Shown one piece after another: positions 1 to 6,421 of a stretch of DNA of 64,000 nt. Origin of the DNA: Paludibacteraceae bacterium. GTDB taxonomy: Bacteria > Bacteroidota > Bacteroidia > Bacteroidales > Paludibacteraceae. The position numbers and the translations under genes were made by a program. The stretch is taken from positions 1-64,000 of the forward strand of contig JAFUUZ010000054.1 in assembly GCA_017471285.1 (NCBI GenBank). The letters are read 5' to 3'. A model generated the notes under the pieces. It was not told where the DNA came from. It saw only the letters and a program-made list of their open reading frames with translations, and searched no databases. The first letter of the stretch is position 1; every line of letters starts with the position of its first letter.

Positions 1-2
1 CC

Positions 3-1880
3 AACGTGCTGATCAAAACTGGTGGAGAGGGCAATTATACGTTTAAAATCACGAATATTTCTAACGATGGCAATTATTACCCCACGCTTATCGTTATCCG
101 CCCCCAACAAGTCAATTTTGGGCAGAAATACCAAGATGTTGATGGTGTATTGCACGAAGGTACTATAGGCGGTTCAGTGGCTGTAGCCAAGACTGCCGGA
201 GGTGCACTTTCTTCCGGCGACTGGGTAACATATAATACCTCCGTCACGCATACAGCCACGGCTACCTCACCGGGATATACGTTTGCCGGATGGTGGGGCT
301 CGGATGCCTTTACAGGTGATAGCTATAGTACTACCAACCCCATGACGTATGCAGTCATTGCACGCGACAACGCCTATGCCCAATTTATCGAAATTCCCAC
401 TACCGTCACCCTTTCCAATGACGGGCACGGGCACGTGGAGATAGGCGGTGTGACAGTTTCTAACACCACTGTCGGTGTTACCACCCACCGCGAATTGACG
501 GCTGTTCCTGATGAGGGATATAAATTCAATAGTTGGACCAAAGTCTCAGGGGATGACATTACGCTTTCTTCTACCTCTGAGAATCCGACAACCCTTTCAG
601 GACTGGGAGCCGGTGCTGCTTCTGGGCAGGAGGTACGAGCCAACTTCACTTACCGCTATTCAATAAAAGGAACAATGAATAGCGAGAATTGGGCTGCAGA
701 CCATTTCGTTGCCAATATTGAGACTATTGGAGGAAAAGTCATCGGTTATGCGGACATAGATCTGCCCGCTAACACCTCTTATGAGTTTGCTATTTACGAC
801 ATGACAACCGAAGGCTGGTACAAAAACGGTTCCACCCAAGTCTTTTATATGACTAATGGCAACAGTCATAACTGGACATTTGCTACCGACAAGACATGGA
901 ACTGCGGAATCACTACCGCCGGAGCGGGAACATACCGCTTCACATGGAATATAACGGACAAAAAAATGACCGTCACCTATCCCAATTTCGTTATCTACCG
1001 TACCGGCGACAAGGCGGAAGACCCGCGTGCTCAATCCTCCGATGTGGAAACTTACGCCGGAGGAACGATAGAGAAAGCGATCGAGTACCGCATGAAGGTG
1101 CATACGCTGGACGAGTGGGCGACCCTCTGCCTACCGTTTACCGTCAGCGCCGTCAAGGTATGGGACGATGAGGACGGCGCATACTATGACATCGTGCCTT
1201 TCTACCGTACCAACGATAAGTTCTACACCGGACATTATATTATCCGTACCCCGGAAACGGTTACAAACTATGCCATAGCTACCTTCGAGGAGAACTGGCT
1301 GGATCCTGAAAGCCCAACCGGCTACCTGCCCTCTGCGAACACACCCTATATCATCCAGTGGCATGATACCTATTTCTCAGGCAAATACATCTCTTTCTTC
1401 AGCCCGACCGGACAGCTCATACCGACTGACTTCTCCGCCGGCTCTGCACCTTCGGCTGACGATGTGGTCAATATCTATGGCAATAATACGATGCATAGCG
1501 GTACGGTAAGGGATGCCTATCTCCTGGAGCCTGATTACGGTCCCTCCGGCGCATGGTTGCGTGAGGCGGCTGTCGGCACGGATCGTACGGTGCTGCCCTT
1601 CGAATGTTTCATTCGGGCTAATGAAGCTACTACGACCCGGTACCGGATTCTACGGCGCGGCGCTACACCCGATGATACACCTACCGGATGGGAAGTGGTT
1701 ATGGATAGCGAACCGATGACCGCGATCACCGTTTATACCCTCACCGGCATTCTTGTAGCCCGCTATGACGGCTGCTCTTTCGCAGAAACGGCACGACGGT
1801 TGAATGCGGAGCAAGCCGGCGGCATCTATATCCTGCGGTCTGAAAACGAGAGTGTCAAACTAATGATAGGAGGACAGTAA
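3..1880 (+). CDS. Secreted InlB-repeat protein with type IX-like C-terminal domain (5' end missing)
   Basis: The reading frame is open to the left edge, so the N-terminus and any signal peptide lie outside the window. Two divergent InlB/bacterial-repeat units are visible: one around residues 90-130 (GYTFAGWWG, then NAYAQF) and one around 168-214 (GYKFNSWTK, then VRANF). A beta-rich domain follows at about 215-335 (WYKNGSTQVFYMTNG, TYRFTWNITDKKMTV), reminiscent of SusE/SusF-type carbohydrate-binding folds. The last 55 residues (AITVYTLTGILVARYDG, GGIYILRSENESVKLMIG) have the layout of a Por/type IX secretion sorting domain. Likely a cell-surface or secreted protein; ligand unknown. The next gene starts one base after its stop, and the AGGAGG at 1869-1874 inside this gene can serve that start. 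Confidence 0.8.
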   Translation, partial: NVLIKTGGEGNYTFKITNISNDGNYYPTLIVIRPQQVNFGQKYQDVDGVLHEGTIGGSVAVAKTAGGALSSGDWVTYNTSVTHTATATSPGYTFAGWWGSDAFTGDSYSTTNPMTYAVIARDNAYAQFIEIPTTVTLSNDGHGHVEIGGVTVSNTTVGVTTHRELTAVPDEGYKFNSWTKVSGDDITLSSTSENPTTLSGLGAGAASGQEVRANFTYRYSIKGTMNSENWAADHFVANIETIGGKVIGYADIDLPANTSYEFAIYDMTTEGWYKNGSTQVFYMTNGNSHNWTFATDKTWNCGITTAGAGTYRFTWNITDKKMTVTYPNFVIYRTGDKAEDPRAQSSDVETYAGGTIEKAIEYRMKVHTLDEWATLCLPFTVSAVKVWDDEDGAYYDIVPFYRTNDKFYTGHYIIRTPETVTNYAIATFEENWLDPESPTGYLPSANTPYIIQWHDTYFSGKYISFFSPTGQLIPTDFSAGSAPSADDVVNIYGNNTMHSGTVRDAYLLEPDYGPSGAWLREAAVGTDRTVLPFECFIRANEATTTRYRILRRGATPDDTPTGWEVVMDSEPMTAITVYTLTGILVARYDGCSFAETARRLNAEQAGGIYILRSENESVKLMIGGQ

Positions 1881-1881
1881 T

Positions 1882-2244
1882 ATGAAACGCTTTCTGGCTA
1901 TTATAGCGAGTGCCCTTTGCATATCGCTTTATGCCGTGGAGTTCTCTCCTATTATACCGCATACGCAGGCTCCGATGACGGACATGCGGTCGGTCAACAA
2001 TAGTGCGTATATGTCTTCCGGCAGCACATACAGCCCTGCCGTCTATGAGGTCGGAGCATGCAATGTAGGCACTACTTCTCCTGCTATGGGACCCCGTAAA
2101 GGCCCGCCGGCTACCGGCGGGGAATCAACCTACGACCCCGATAACCCGCAGTTCGCGCCTCTTACCGATGCGCTGCTCCCTTTGCTCCTTTTAGCCTTGG
2201 GATACGCCTTGTTGTTTCTTCCTAAAAAGAAATCAACCAACTAA
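1882..2244 (+). CDS. Small exported protein with C-terminal membrane anchor
   Basis: 120 residues. The N-terminus MKRFLAIIASALCISLYAVEF is a plausible signal peptide. The middle is low-complexity and rich in Ser, Pro, Gly and Thr. The C-terminus (ALLPLLLLALGYALLFLPKKK) is a single hydrophobic segment followed by lysines, so the mature protein would be tethered in the inner membrane with its bulk outside the cytoplasm. It begins one base after the stop of the InlB-repeat gene, with AGGAGG about 7 bases upstream of the ATG, so translational coupling is likely. The tail (hydrophobic stretch plus basic end) resembles PEP-CTERM/LPXTG-like sorting tails, but no sorting motif is evident. Function not recognised. 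Confidence 0.7.
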   Translation: MKRFLAIIASALCISLYAVEFSPIIPHTQAPMTDMRSVNNSAYMSSGSTYSPAVYEVGACNVGTTSPAMGPRKGPPATGGESTYDPDNPQFAPLTDALLPLLLLALGYALLFLPKKKSTN

Positions 2245-2285
2245 AATAGGATGACCTAAACTTAACTGTTATCATGGTTCTTTTG

Positions 2286-2324
2286 TGCCCGCAGCGTGTG
2301 AGCGTAGCGGGTGCATTTTTGTGT
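2286..2324 (+). terminator. Probable rho-independent terminator
   Basis: CCCGC and GCGGG arms (TGCCCGC ... GCGGGTGCA) close a roughly 13-base loop and are followed by TTTTT. It sits 42 bases after the small exported gene and would end the two-gene transcript. Confidence 0.6.
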
Positions 2325-2381
2325 CTATAGGCAGAGTCCGCAAAGCATGGTGCTCGCGGTTTTTCCTGCCCCTTAGACACA
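2320..2381 (+). promoter_or_regulatory. Rod-like RNA hairpin abutting a start codon
   Basis: Four nested perfect stems form one rod: TGTGTCTA (2320-2327) with TAGACACA (2374-2381), GGCAG (2330-2334) with CTGCC (2366-2370), CCGC (2338-2341) with GCGG (2356-2359), and AGCA (2344-2347) with TGCT (2351-2354). The outer stem ends on the base before the ATG at 2382. This is seen directly. A role as a translation-blocking leader, processed RNA or mobile-element end is inference. Confidence 0.5.
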
Positions 2382-2642
2382 ATGTACACAGAATTAGACT
2401 TATTCTTACTGGATGAAGCCAAGGGCTACGTCCGGTCGCTCTCTGACGAGCAGTTTCTTGCACTCACGTGCGATCTTACCAATCTCCACGACGGACTGAT
2501 CCGATTGGTGCATCAGCAATCTCTCTACCGCAAATTTCGCGCACCGTTCACGGTGACTGCGGATGTTTTTTTGTGTTCCAAAGACAACATTAAGTATTTT
2601 ATCAATAAAAAGGGTAAAATTTTACCCCGATGCCAAATCTAA
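2382..2642 (+). CDS. Small hypothetical protein at the edge of the accessory island
   Basis: 86 residues, starting MYTELDLFLLDEAKGY. The first 50 residues are charged and helix-prone (LDEAKGYVRSLSDEQFLAL, LHDGLIRLVHQQSLYRKF) and the tail is basic. No family recognised and no signal peptide. The start codon sits directly against a 21-bp rod-like hairpin. The 3' end carries a 16-bp palindrome next to the promoter of the following unit. Amino-acid composition looks protein-like, but there is no Shine-Dalgarno and no homolog in the window, so this is a moderate call. Confidence 0.45.
   Translation: MYTELDLFLLDEAKGYVRSLSDEQFLALTCDLTNLHDGLIRLVHQQSLYRKFRAPFTVTADVFLCSKDNIKYFINKKGKILPRCQI
2612..2627. 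promoter_or_regulatory. Perfect 16-bp palindrome, operator-like
   Basis: GGGTAAAATTTTACCC is a perfect inverted repeat ending 21 bases upstream of the TACCTTTG promoter element at 2649. It overlaps the end of the preceding ORF. Symmetry and position fit a dimeric repressor or activator site. The cognate protein is unknown. Confidence 0.4.
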
Positions 2643-2648
2643 AAGCAC

Positions 2649-2717
2649 TACCTTTGTCGTCGGAATTGGAGATCAACGACTTCGCTACCTTGTAGTTCGT
2701 GTAGTTGTCTCAATTCC
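2649..2717 (+). promoter_or_regulatory. Promoter -7 element and structured leader
   Basis: TACCTTTG at 2649-2656 matches the Bacteroidota TAnnTTTG element; no clear -33 TTTG is seen. The initially transcribed bases GTCGTCGG recur after the promoter at 4274 and (as GTCGTCGC) after the tRNA-Met promoter. GGAATTG (2662-2668) pairs with CAATTCC (2711-2717), AGA with TCT, and CAACGAC (2674-2680) with GTAGTTG (2701-2707, one mismatch). The result is an approximately 17-bp stem with small bulges. Confidence 0.55.
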
Positions 2718-2723
2718 TCCTTT

Positions 2724-2747
2724 TCCCACAGATTAAAATCTGCGGGA
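2724..2747 (+). other. Short hairpin in the leader region
   Basis: CCC plus CAGATT pair with AATCTG plus GGG around a two-base loop, with one mismatch. No T-run follows, so a terminator role is not supported. It lies between the structured leader and the tandem repeats. Confidence 0.4.
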
Positions 2748-2764
2748 GCCCTAATAGGAAAAAA

Positions 2765-2898
2765 GAAAGCCGATAAAAGCATACGGCGAAGCAGATCGTT
2801 GGAGGCTTGCTTTGAAAAAGAAAGCCGATAAAAGCATACGGCGAAGCAGATCGTTGGAGGCTTGCTTTGAAAAAAGAAAGCCGATAAAAGAAAAGAAG
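2765..2898. repeat. 55/56-bp tandem direct repeat, two full copies and a partial third
   Basis: The units begin at 2765, 2820 and 2876 with GAAAGCCGATAAAAG and continue ATACGGCGAAGCAGATCG and GGAGGCTTGCTTTG. The third copy stops after the first 15 bases. ATACGGCGAAGCAGATCGT recurs at 3689-3707, so part of the unit is dispersed in this island. No ORF fits the repeats. Confidence 0.75.
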
Positions 2899-2929
2899 CA
2901 AAAGAAAATTAAAAAAGAAAAACTCCACC

Positions 2930-2967
2930 ACAGCCCTTAGGGCTGTAGCCACAGTCCAAAGGACTGT
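2930..2967. repeat. Pair of perfect hairpins
   Basis: CAGCCCTTAGGGCTG (2931-2945) and ACAGTCCAAAGGACTGT (2951-2967) are two adjacent near-perfect palindromes sharing the ACAG/CTGT ends. This is the form of a REP-like or RNA-stability element. They lie just upstream of the next gene. Confidence 0.55.
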
Positions 2968-3019
2968 AGAGACACATGCGTGTGGCGGAGATAATTTTTA
3001 AAAGTTTAAAGATTTATTT

Positions 3020-3382
3020 ATGGAAAACTCGTTTTACGATTTTTGGCGGCTGTATGCCCCGCTCCCCGAGTACCGCAACCGTTACCGCGCTTGCGAGAAA
3101 CTATGGTCCGAAATGGATGATCTCCGTCGCTGGCGGATTATCTATCAACTCCAAAGAGAGCAGACTGCCTCCGGAGAACACCAACCGCACGCCGCCAATC
3201 CTTATTTCTACCTCATCCGTGCAGACCCGCAACCACAATGGCTCACACCTGCACAAGTGGCTAATGCACTCGCGCGCCACACCCCTCTGGCGGTGGCTCT
3301 GGATTCCGCTACGCAGACCTACAAAACCTGCACCAGCGAAGAAGCGGAAGCCTTCGCCCTGAACGTGCATCACTATATGTAA
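3020..3382 (+). CDS. Hypothetical protein of the accessory island
   Basis: 120 residues, MENSFYDFWRLYAPLPEYRNRYRACEKLW at the start. The N-terminal 50 residues are rich in aromatic and basic residues, with a helix-like pattern, and the C-terminal half (LTPAQVANALARHTPLAVAL) is helical. The composition suggests a soluble, possibly nucleic-acid-binding protein, but no family is recognised. It is the first gene after the structured leader, repeats and hairpins, with no obvious Shine-Dalgarno (usual for this phylum). The next small gene follows after an AT-rich spacer of 30 bases. Confidence 0.6.
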   Translation: MENSFYDFWRLYAPLPEYRNRYRACEKLWSEMDDLRRWRIIYQLQREQTASGEHQPHAANPYFYLIRADPQPQWLTPAQVANALARHTPLAVALDSATQTYKTCTSEEAEAFALNVHHYM

Positions 3383-3412
3383 TTGTTTAACAATCTAACC
3401 ATTTTAAAAACC

Positions 3413-3577
3413 ATGTCTTTACATTTCACATTGGAAGCCCCGTTCAAGACGATGTCCGGGGTTATCAGCCGAAAGCGTTTCGAGGACGGACGCGTAGAAT
3501 CACTCATCGCCACCAAACGCGGCACCATCTACAAACGCACAACCTACCCGAAAGGGATCTCCCCGCGTCATGGTTAA
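3413..3577 (+). CDS. Truncated member of the island's small paralog family
   Basis: 54 residues from the ATG at 3413 (MSLHFTLEAPFKTMSGVISRK). The frame is also open from 3383, but that start lies in an AT-rich repeat spacer. The N-terminal pattern (short strand, then xxFKTMSGVIS) matches the start of the proteins at 3744, 4426 and 5634. Those continue for 35-75 more residues with a PS-x-x-E-x-A-x-R helix, whereas this one stops at SPRHG just before a 16-bp inverted repeat, so it is probably a truncated paralog. The layout is superficially like DUF6266-type Bacteroidota proteins; this is recollection, not a search result. Confidence 0.5.
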   Translation: MSLHFTLEAPFKTMSGVISRKRFEDGRVESLIATKRGTIYKRTTYPKGISPRHG

Positions 3578-3589
3578 GCCGTTCCCGGA

Positions 3590-3640
3590 AGATGGTCCCG
3601 TGATGCTCGCGTCGGCGACATGACCATCACGCGACCATCT
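3590..3640. repeat. Long inverted repeat (hairpin) after the truncated paralog
   Basis: AGATGGTC-C-CGTGATG (3590-3605) pairs with CATCACG-C-GACCATCT (3625-3640): 15 pairs and one C/C mismatch around a 19-base loop that itself contains GTCGGCGAC. No T-run follows. It lies where the full-length paralogs would encode their second half. Confidence 0.6.
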
Positions 3641-3743
3641 CCCGACGAAAAGCCAAGAACCACTCCATGACCAAATGGTAAATGACCCATACGGCGAAGC
3701 AGATCGTATGAACGAAGTGAATAAAGAAATCGTAAATGATTTG

Positions 3744-4010
3744 ATGGGAAAAGTATTTTTTGATCCCGGTATCGAGTCCGTCCGCGGCATCCTGATCGGC
3801 ACCGATCCGTATTACCTGCGGCGCTATCCGGCTCGCAACGGCGGCGTGATGCATATCGTGCAGGCGCGTCCGGACCGATCCGGACATACGCCCTCCGAAG
3901 CAGAAGCCGCCAACCGCATTGCTTTCGGCATCGCCTATGGCAAAGAGCGGCACCGCGAGTATCTGGAACGGACTATGAAAGGACAACTGGAAATAGAATT
4001 TATTGACTGA
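3744..4010 (+). CDS. Small paralog-family protein (copy 2)
   Basis: The frame is open from 3675 and has ATG codons at 3675, 3708 and 3744. The last is chosen because MGKVFFDPGIESVRG then aligns with MAKVTYSAGIDHVSG of the 5634 gene. This gives 88 residues. A strand-rich N-terminus is followed by HTPSEAEAANRIAFG, matching the TQPSAKELAVRERF segment of the last paralog. No signal peptide or membrane segment. The stop TGA overlaps the next ATG (TGATG at 4008-4012), so the two genes are probably translationally coupled. Function unknown. Confidence 0.55.
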   Translation: MGKVFFDPGIESVRGILIGTDPYYLRRYPARNGGVMHIVQARPDRSGHTPSEAEAANRIAFGIAYGKERHREYLERTMKGQLEIEFID

Positions 4011-4222
4011 TGGCAAAGAAATTTTTGAAAACCGACCTCGTGCGCTCCTTGGAACAGCATGTAGGCGCACCGGTAGGCATGGAGGGACTGGAGACCCTCA
4101 TCTACGGCTGGCGTCACAAACACCGCATCACTTCGCATGCAATCTATGTCCGACCCTGGCTGACCTATGAGGAAACGATGTCGCTGAGCCGCTATGCCGG
4201 CTATGATCTGACGGAAATTTAA
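4010..4222 (+). CDS. Small hypothetical protein coupled to copy 2
   Basis: 70 residues: MAKKFLKTDLVRSLEQHVGAP at the start and YEETMSLSRYAGYDLTEI at the end. Its first base is the last base of the upstream stop codon. The protein is basic at the N-terminus and has no export signal. No family recognised. A new promoter begins just after its stop, so it closes the first transcription unit of the island. Confidence 0.5.
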   Translation: MAKKFLKTDLVRSLEQHVGAPVGMEGLETLIYGWRHKHRITSHAIYVRPWLTYEETMSLSRYAGYDLTEI

Positions 4223-4239
4223 GAAATCTTAAAAACGCG

Positions 4240-4375
4240 AAAGCCGGTCTTTGGTACTCTCGTAAAAAAGCAGTAATTTTGTCGTCGGATTTGAGAGATG
4301 AAATAATGAGTTTTCAGGGCGTTTGTCGCTTCCTTCTCAGTCTCGGAAACTCAAAAAGGAAGGACTCAAATCCGG
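4240..4375 (+). promoter_or_regulatory. Promoter and long structured leader of the second island unit
   Basis: TTTGG near 4250 and TAATTTTG at 4274-4281 form a Bacteroidota promoter, followed by GTCGTCGG as at 2656. CGGATTTGAG (4286-4295) pairs perfectly with CTCAAATCCG (4365-4374), closing an 80-base domain. Inside are GAGTTTTC with GGAAACTC and CTTCCTT with AAGGAAGG as further candidate stems. The organisation copies the leader at 2649-2717. Confidence 0.55.
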
Positions 4376-4380
4376 TGCAC

Positions 4381-4425
4381 CTAACAATTTAACAGTTTAA
4401 CCATTTAACGTATTAACCTGAACCT
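4381..4425. repeat. AT-rich degenerate short tandem repeat spacer
   Basis: AATTTAAC, AGTTTAACC, ATTTAACG and TATTAACC follow each other up to the ATG at 4426. Similar spacers precede the genes at 4780 (CATAATTCAAAATTCAAAAT) and 5634 (5446-5485). Confidence 0.6.
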
Positions 4426-4749
4426 ATGGCTAAAATCACATTGCATGGTATGTTTGCCCGCGTTCTGGGCAAGTTCAACCGCTCGGAGACGCTGTATTTC
4501 AAGCGTTGCGGTTGTGGTAAAGAGCAACTTGGTGTGGATCTGCTGAACCCGGTCAAGCAAAGCAAGAACGCTAAAGTTCTCGCCTGCCAAGCCGCACTCA
4601 AGACGGCAGCACAGGCAGCCAAAGAAGCACTCGCCGATCCGGACCAACGCGCTGCGCTGGAAACGGCATTCAAGAACCAGAGCAAGTACACTTCTCTCTT
4701 CGCCTACACCGTAGCGCAGAAGTATGTCAAACCCGATTTCGGAGGGTAA
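4426..4749 (+). CDS. Small paralog-family protein (copy 3)
   Basis: 107 residues, MAKITLHGMFARVLGKF at the start, aligning with the N-termini at 3744 and 5634. A short Cys-bearing segment (KRCGCGKEQLG) follows, then a long alanine- and lysine-rich helix (residues 45-90, KTAAQAAKEALADPDQRAALE), ending AYTVAQKYVKPDFGG. It looks soluble, with a small beta N-domain and a helical C-domain. It has its own promoter and structured leader. Function unknown. Confidence 0.6.
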   Translation: MAKITLHGMFARVLGKFNRSETLYFKRCGCGKEQLGVDLLNPVKQSKNAKVLACQAALKTAAQAAKEALADPDQRAALETAFKNQSKYTSLFAYTVAQKYVKPDFGG

Positions 4750-4779
4750 GTAAAAATTCATAATTCAAAATTCAAAATT

Positions 4780-4980
4780 ATGACACGTAAAGAAATCCTC
4801 AAGGTCGTGATCTCGGTGCTGATTGCCGCTCTGACGGCGCTCGCAGCCGGACTGGGACTGAGTTCCTGCAACGTGACGCGGACCATCACCACCAAGTCCG
4901 AGTACTGGCAGAAAGCCGACACTTCGGTGATCATCCAGACCAAAACGATCGAGACCTACGACGCTTCCAAGAAGCTGTAG
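4780..4980 (+). CDS. Smalltalk-like small membrane protein
   Basis: 66 residues. MTRKEILKVVISVLIAALTALAAGLGLSSC is a basic start, one hydrophobic helix and a Cys. This matches the pattern of the Bacteroides 'smalltalk' peptides, which usually sit beside an HU-like protein and an N-acetylmuramoyl-alanine amidase. Here a further 36 residues (VTRTITTKSEYWQKADTSV) follow. GLSSC could act as a lipobox. No amidase gene follows; the next 450 bases are non-coding. The family name is from memory of the pattern and is moderately sure. Confidence 0.55.
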   Translation: MTRKEILKVVISVLIAALTALAAGLGLSSCNVTRTITTKSEYWQKADTSVIIQTKTIETYDASKKL

Positions 4981-5480
4981 TAACCGAAAACGCGCTTCGC
5001 TTTTAGAAAACCCTCTGCCGTGGCTGTCAGTCCTTGCGGGATTTTGGCCTACGCGGCCTTGAGCGTAAACACCTATATGTTTGCTTATGAGCAAGCTCCT
5101 AGACAACCATACATCTGTTTTCACTCACAACAAAGTTGTCTAATCCCGCAAAGCCTGCCATCCATGCCCGAGTCAGAAAACAAAAGAAAACGTTGTAACG
5201 AAGTGGAGACGTAATCGTTCGAGCGTAGCGAGATAAGAAAACGAACGAAGTGTAAGCAACTGTTTTTGGCCGTTTTCTAAAAGGAATCCGGCAGAAGCGA
5301 TCTCGCTGCTGCCTGGCGGGAACGGAGAGCCGGATGCCGGGAGCTCGCTCATTGGCAGACGGATAAACGGGCAAGCGGGGTTGCGGGTTAGCAACACAGG
5401 ATTCCGCGTTTTCTGCGCGAAGCGGTTTTCGGTAAATCAAAAAACTCTAAACTATTAACCAGTAAACCTAATTATTAACC
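4981..5480. other. Gene-free stretch with long-range inverted repeats
   Basis: No convincing gene. ACCGAAAAC-GCGCTTCGC (4982-5000) is the inverse of GCGAAGCGG-TTTTCGGT near 5418-5436, so the segment could fold back on itself. TTTTAGAAAAC near 5000 is inverted as GTTTTCTAAAA near 5272, GGAATCC near 5281 pairs with GGATTCC near 5399, and GTTGC/GCAAC forms a local hairpin near 5381-5396. TAATCGTTCGAGCGTAGCG at 5212 is the first of three dispersed copies (others at 6119 and 6336). Confidence 0.45.
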
Positions 5481-5483
5481 TTA

Positions 5484-5620
5484 ACCCCCTCACGGCGTAG
5501 GGGTCCGAACAGATGCAATTAGGTCTGTCAGTGAGTGAAACGAGCGGTCTGTCAGTGAAACGGTCTGACAGTGAACGTAAGTGAACGGTCTGTCAGCCCG
5601 ATGGGCGGTCTGTTCGGCAA
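5484..5620 (+). repeat. GGTCTGTCAG repeat cluster in the leader of copy 4
   Basis: CCCCT/AGGGG forms a hairpin at about 5484-5502. Then GGTCTGTCAG or a one-base variant occurs about five times between 5523 and 5615, often followed by TGAAAC or TGAAC. CCGAACAGA near 5506 is the inverse of TCTGTTCGG near 5608, so the cluster is bracketed by an inverted repeat. The next gene starts at 5634. Confidence 0.55.
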
Positions 5621-5633
5621 ACGCCGAACTTGT

Positions 5634-6017
5634 ATGGCAAAAGTAACTTATTCTGCCGGCATCGACCATGTGTCGGGTGCTTTGGCAAAACCGAGCAAGA
5701 GCGGTCAGCACTCCTGCACCAAGATGCTGTTGGCAACCCACCGCGTAGCGGCTACCCAGAGCAACGCTTGTAACCGTCTGTATCTCCGTCCGAAAGTGGA
5801 GCGCAGCACCCAGCCTTCCGCCAAAGAACTGGCTGTCCGCGAGCGGTTCACCGAGGTACGCGCGATGGTAGCGACCCGCCGGAAGGATCTGAACAAGATC
5901 TCGCAGGACCAGCTGGACTTCATCGCCCAGAAGGACCTCGCCACCGGCAAGCGCACCATGACTGCGTACCTGTGGAAAGTCTGCGGCGAGGAGTACGACG
6001 AGGCGCACAACGGTTAA
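5634..6017 (+). CDS. Small paralog-family protein (copy 4, longest)
   Basis: 127 residues from the ATG at 5634. An upstream in-frame ATG at 5571 lies inside the leader repeats and would add residues with no counterpart in the paralogs. N-terminus MAKVTYSAGIDHVSGALAK, then a strand-rich segment (SCTKMLLATHR, SNACNRLYLRPK), then TQPSAKELAVRERFTEVRAM, and a helical end (DLNKISQDQLDFIAQKDL). It gives the reference pattern for the island family. No export signal. Resemblance to DUF6266-like Bacteroidota proteins is tentative and the role is unknown. Confidence 0.65.
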   Translation: MAKVTYSAGIDHVSGALAKPSKSGQHSCTKMLLATHRVAATQSNACNRLYLRPKVERSTQPSAKELAVRERFTEVRAMVATRRKDLNKISQDQLDFIAQKDLATGKRTMTAYLWKVCGEEYDEAHNG

Positions 6018-6076
6018 CCGCGGCGAAGCCGCACTCAACCGCGCAGCACTCAACCGCGACCAAAGGTCGCGCTCAA

Positions 6077-6109
6077 CCAAAAACGGCAGCCATTTCGGCT
6101 GCCGTTTCT
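6077..6109. terminator. Strong hairpin after the island, terminator-like in both directions
   Basis: AAACGGCAGCC and GGCTGCCGTTT form an 11-bp stem with a five-base loop. On the minus strand it is followed by TTTTT. A near copy (6388-6417) terminates tRNA-Pro, so this one may be a duplicated tRNA terminator reused by the plus-strand gene. Confidence 0.6.
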
Positions 6110-6118
6110 GTCGAGTAA

Positions 6119-6362
6119 TAATCGTTCGAGCCATGCGAGATAAGACGAGGCGACTCGAAAATTGCCCCTTTCCCCGTGGCGGTTTTCCCCGGTTAAAGGG
6201 GACAACCTAGCGTCCCGAACAGTACGTCCGTGCCGTTAAGGATCGGGCGTACGACTAAAAGCAGACGAGGGAACCATCAAATGATGATTCTCTCGTTTGG
6301 TCGAGAAGAGGCGACTCGTAAATTGCCATCGGCAATAATCGTTCGAACGAAGTGAGATAAGA
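6119..6362. repeat. Copies of the tRNA-Pro 3' end and dispersed 25-bp repeats
   Basis: GTCGAGAAGAGGCGACTCG (6300-6318) is an exact 19-bp copy of the tRNA-Pro 3' end (6421-6439). A 12-bp match, GAGGCGACTCGA, occurs near 6148-6159. Between them (minus strand, about 6208-6225) GTTCGGGACG plus AGG echoes the anticodon arm, so a decayed tRNA-Pro copy is possible. TAATCGTTCGA plus GAGATAAGA occurs at 6119 and 6336, as at 5212. Such tRNA 3'-end duplications are classic integration-site footprints; no integrase gene is present. Confidence 0.5.
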
Positions 6363-6385
6363 ACGCGGGCGTAAAAGTCCCTCTG

Positions 6386-6418
6386 AACCAAAAACGACAG
6401 CCATTTCGGCTGTCGTTT
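6386..6418 (-). terminator. tRNA-Pro terminator
   Basis: On the minus strand AAACGACAGCC, GAAAT and GGCTGTCG are followed by TTTTT, directly downstream of the tRNA 3' end. Confidence 0.8.
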
Positions 6419-6421
6419 CTG

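Noticed and set aside
2765..2900. Possible CRISPR array
   Set aside because: Units are contiguous 55-bp tandem copies with no unique spacers and no cas genes nearby. The GGTCTGTCAG cluster at 5523-5615 also lacks regular spacing.
5020..5440. Small open frames on both strands (64-113 codons)
   Set aside because: Compositionally poor, no plausible starts, overlapping inverted repeats; no gene supported.
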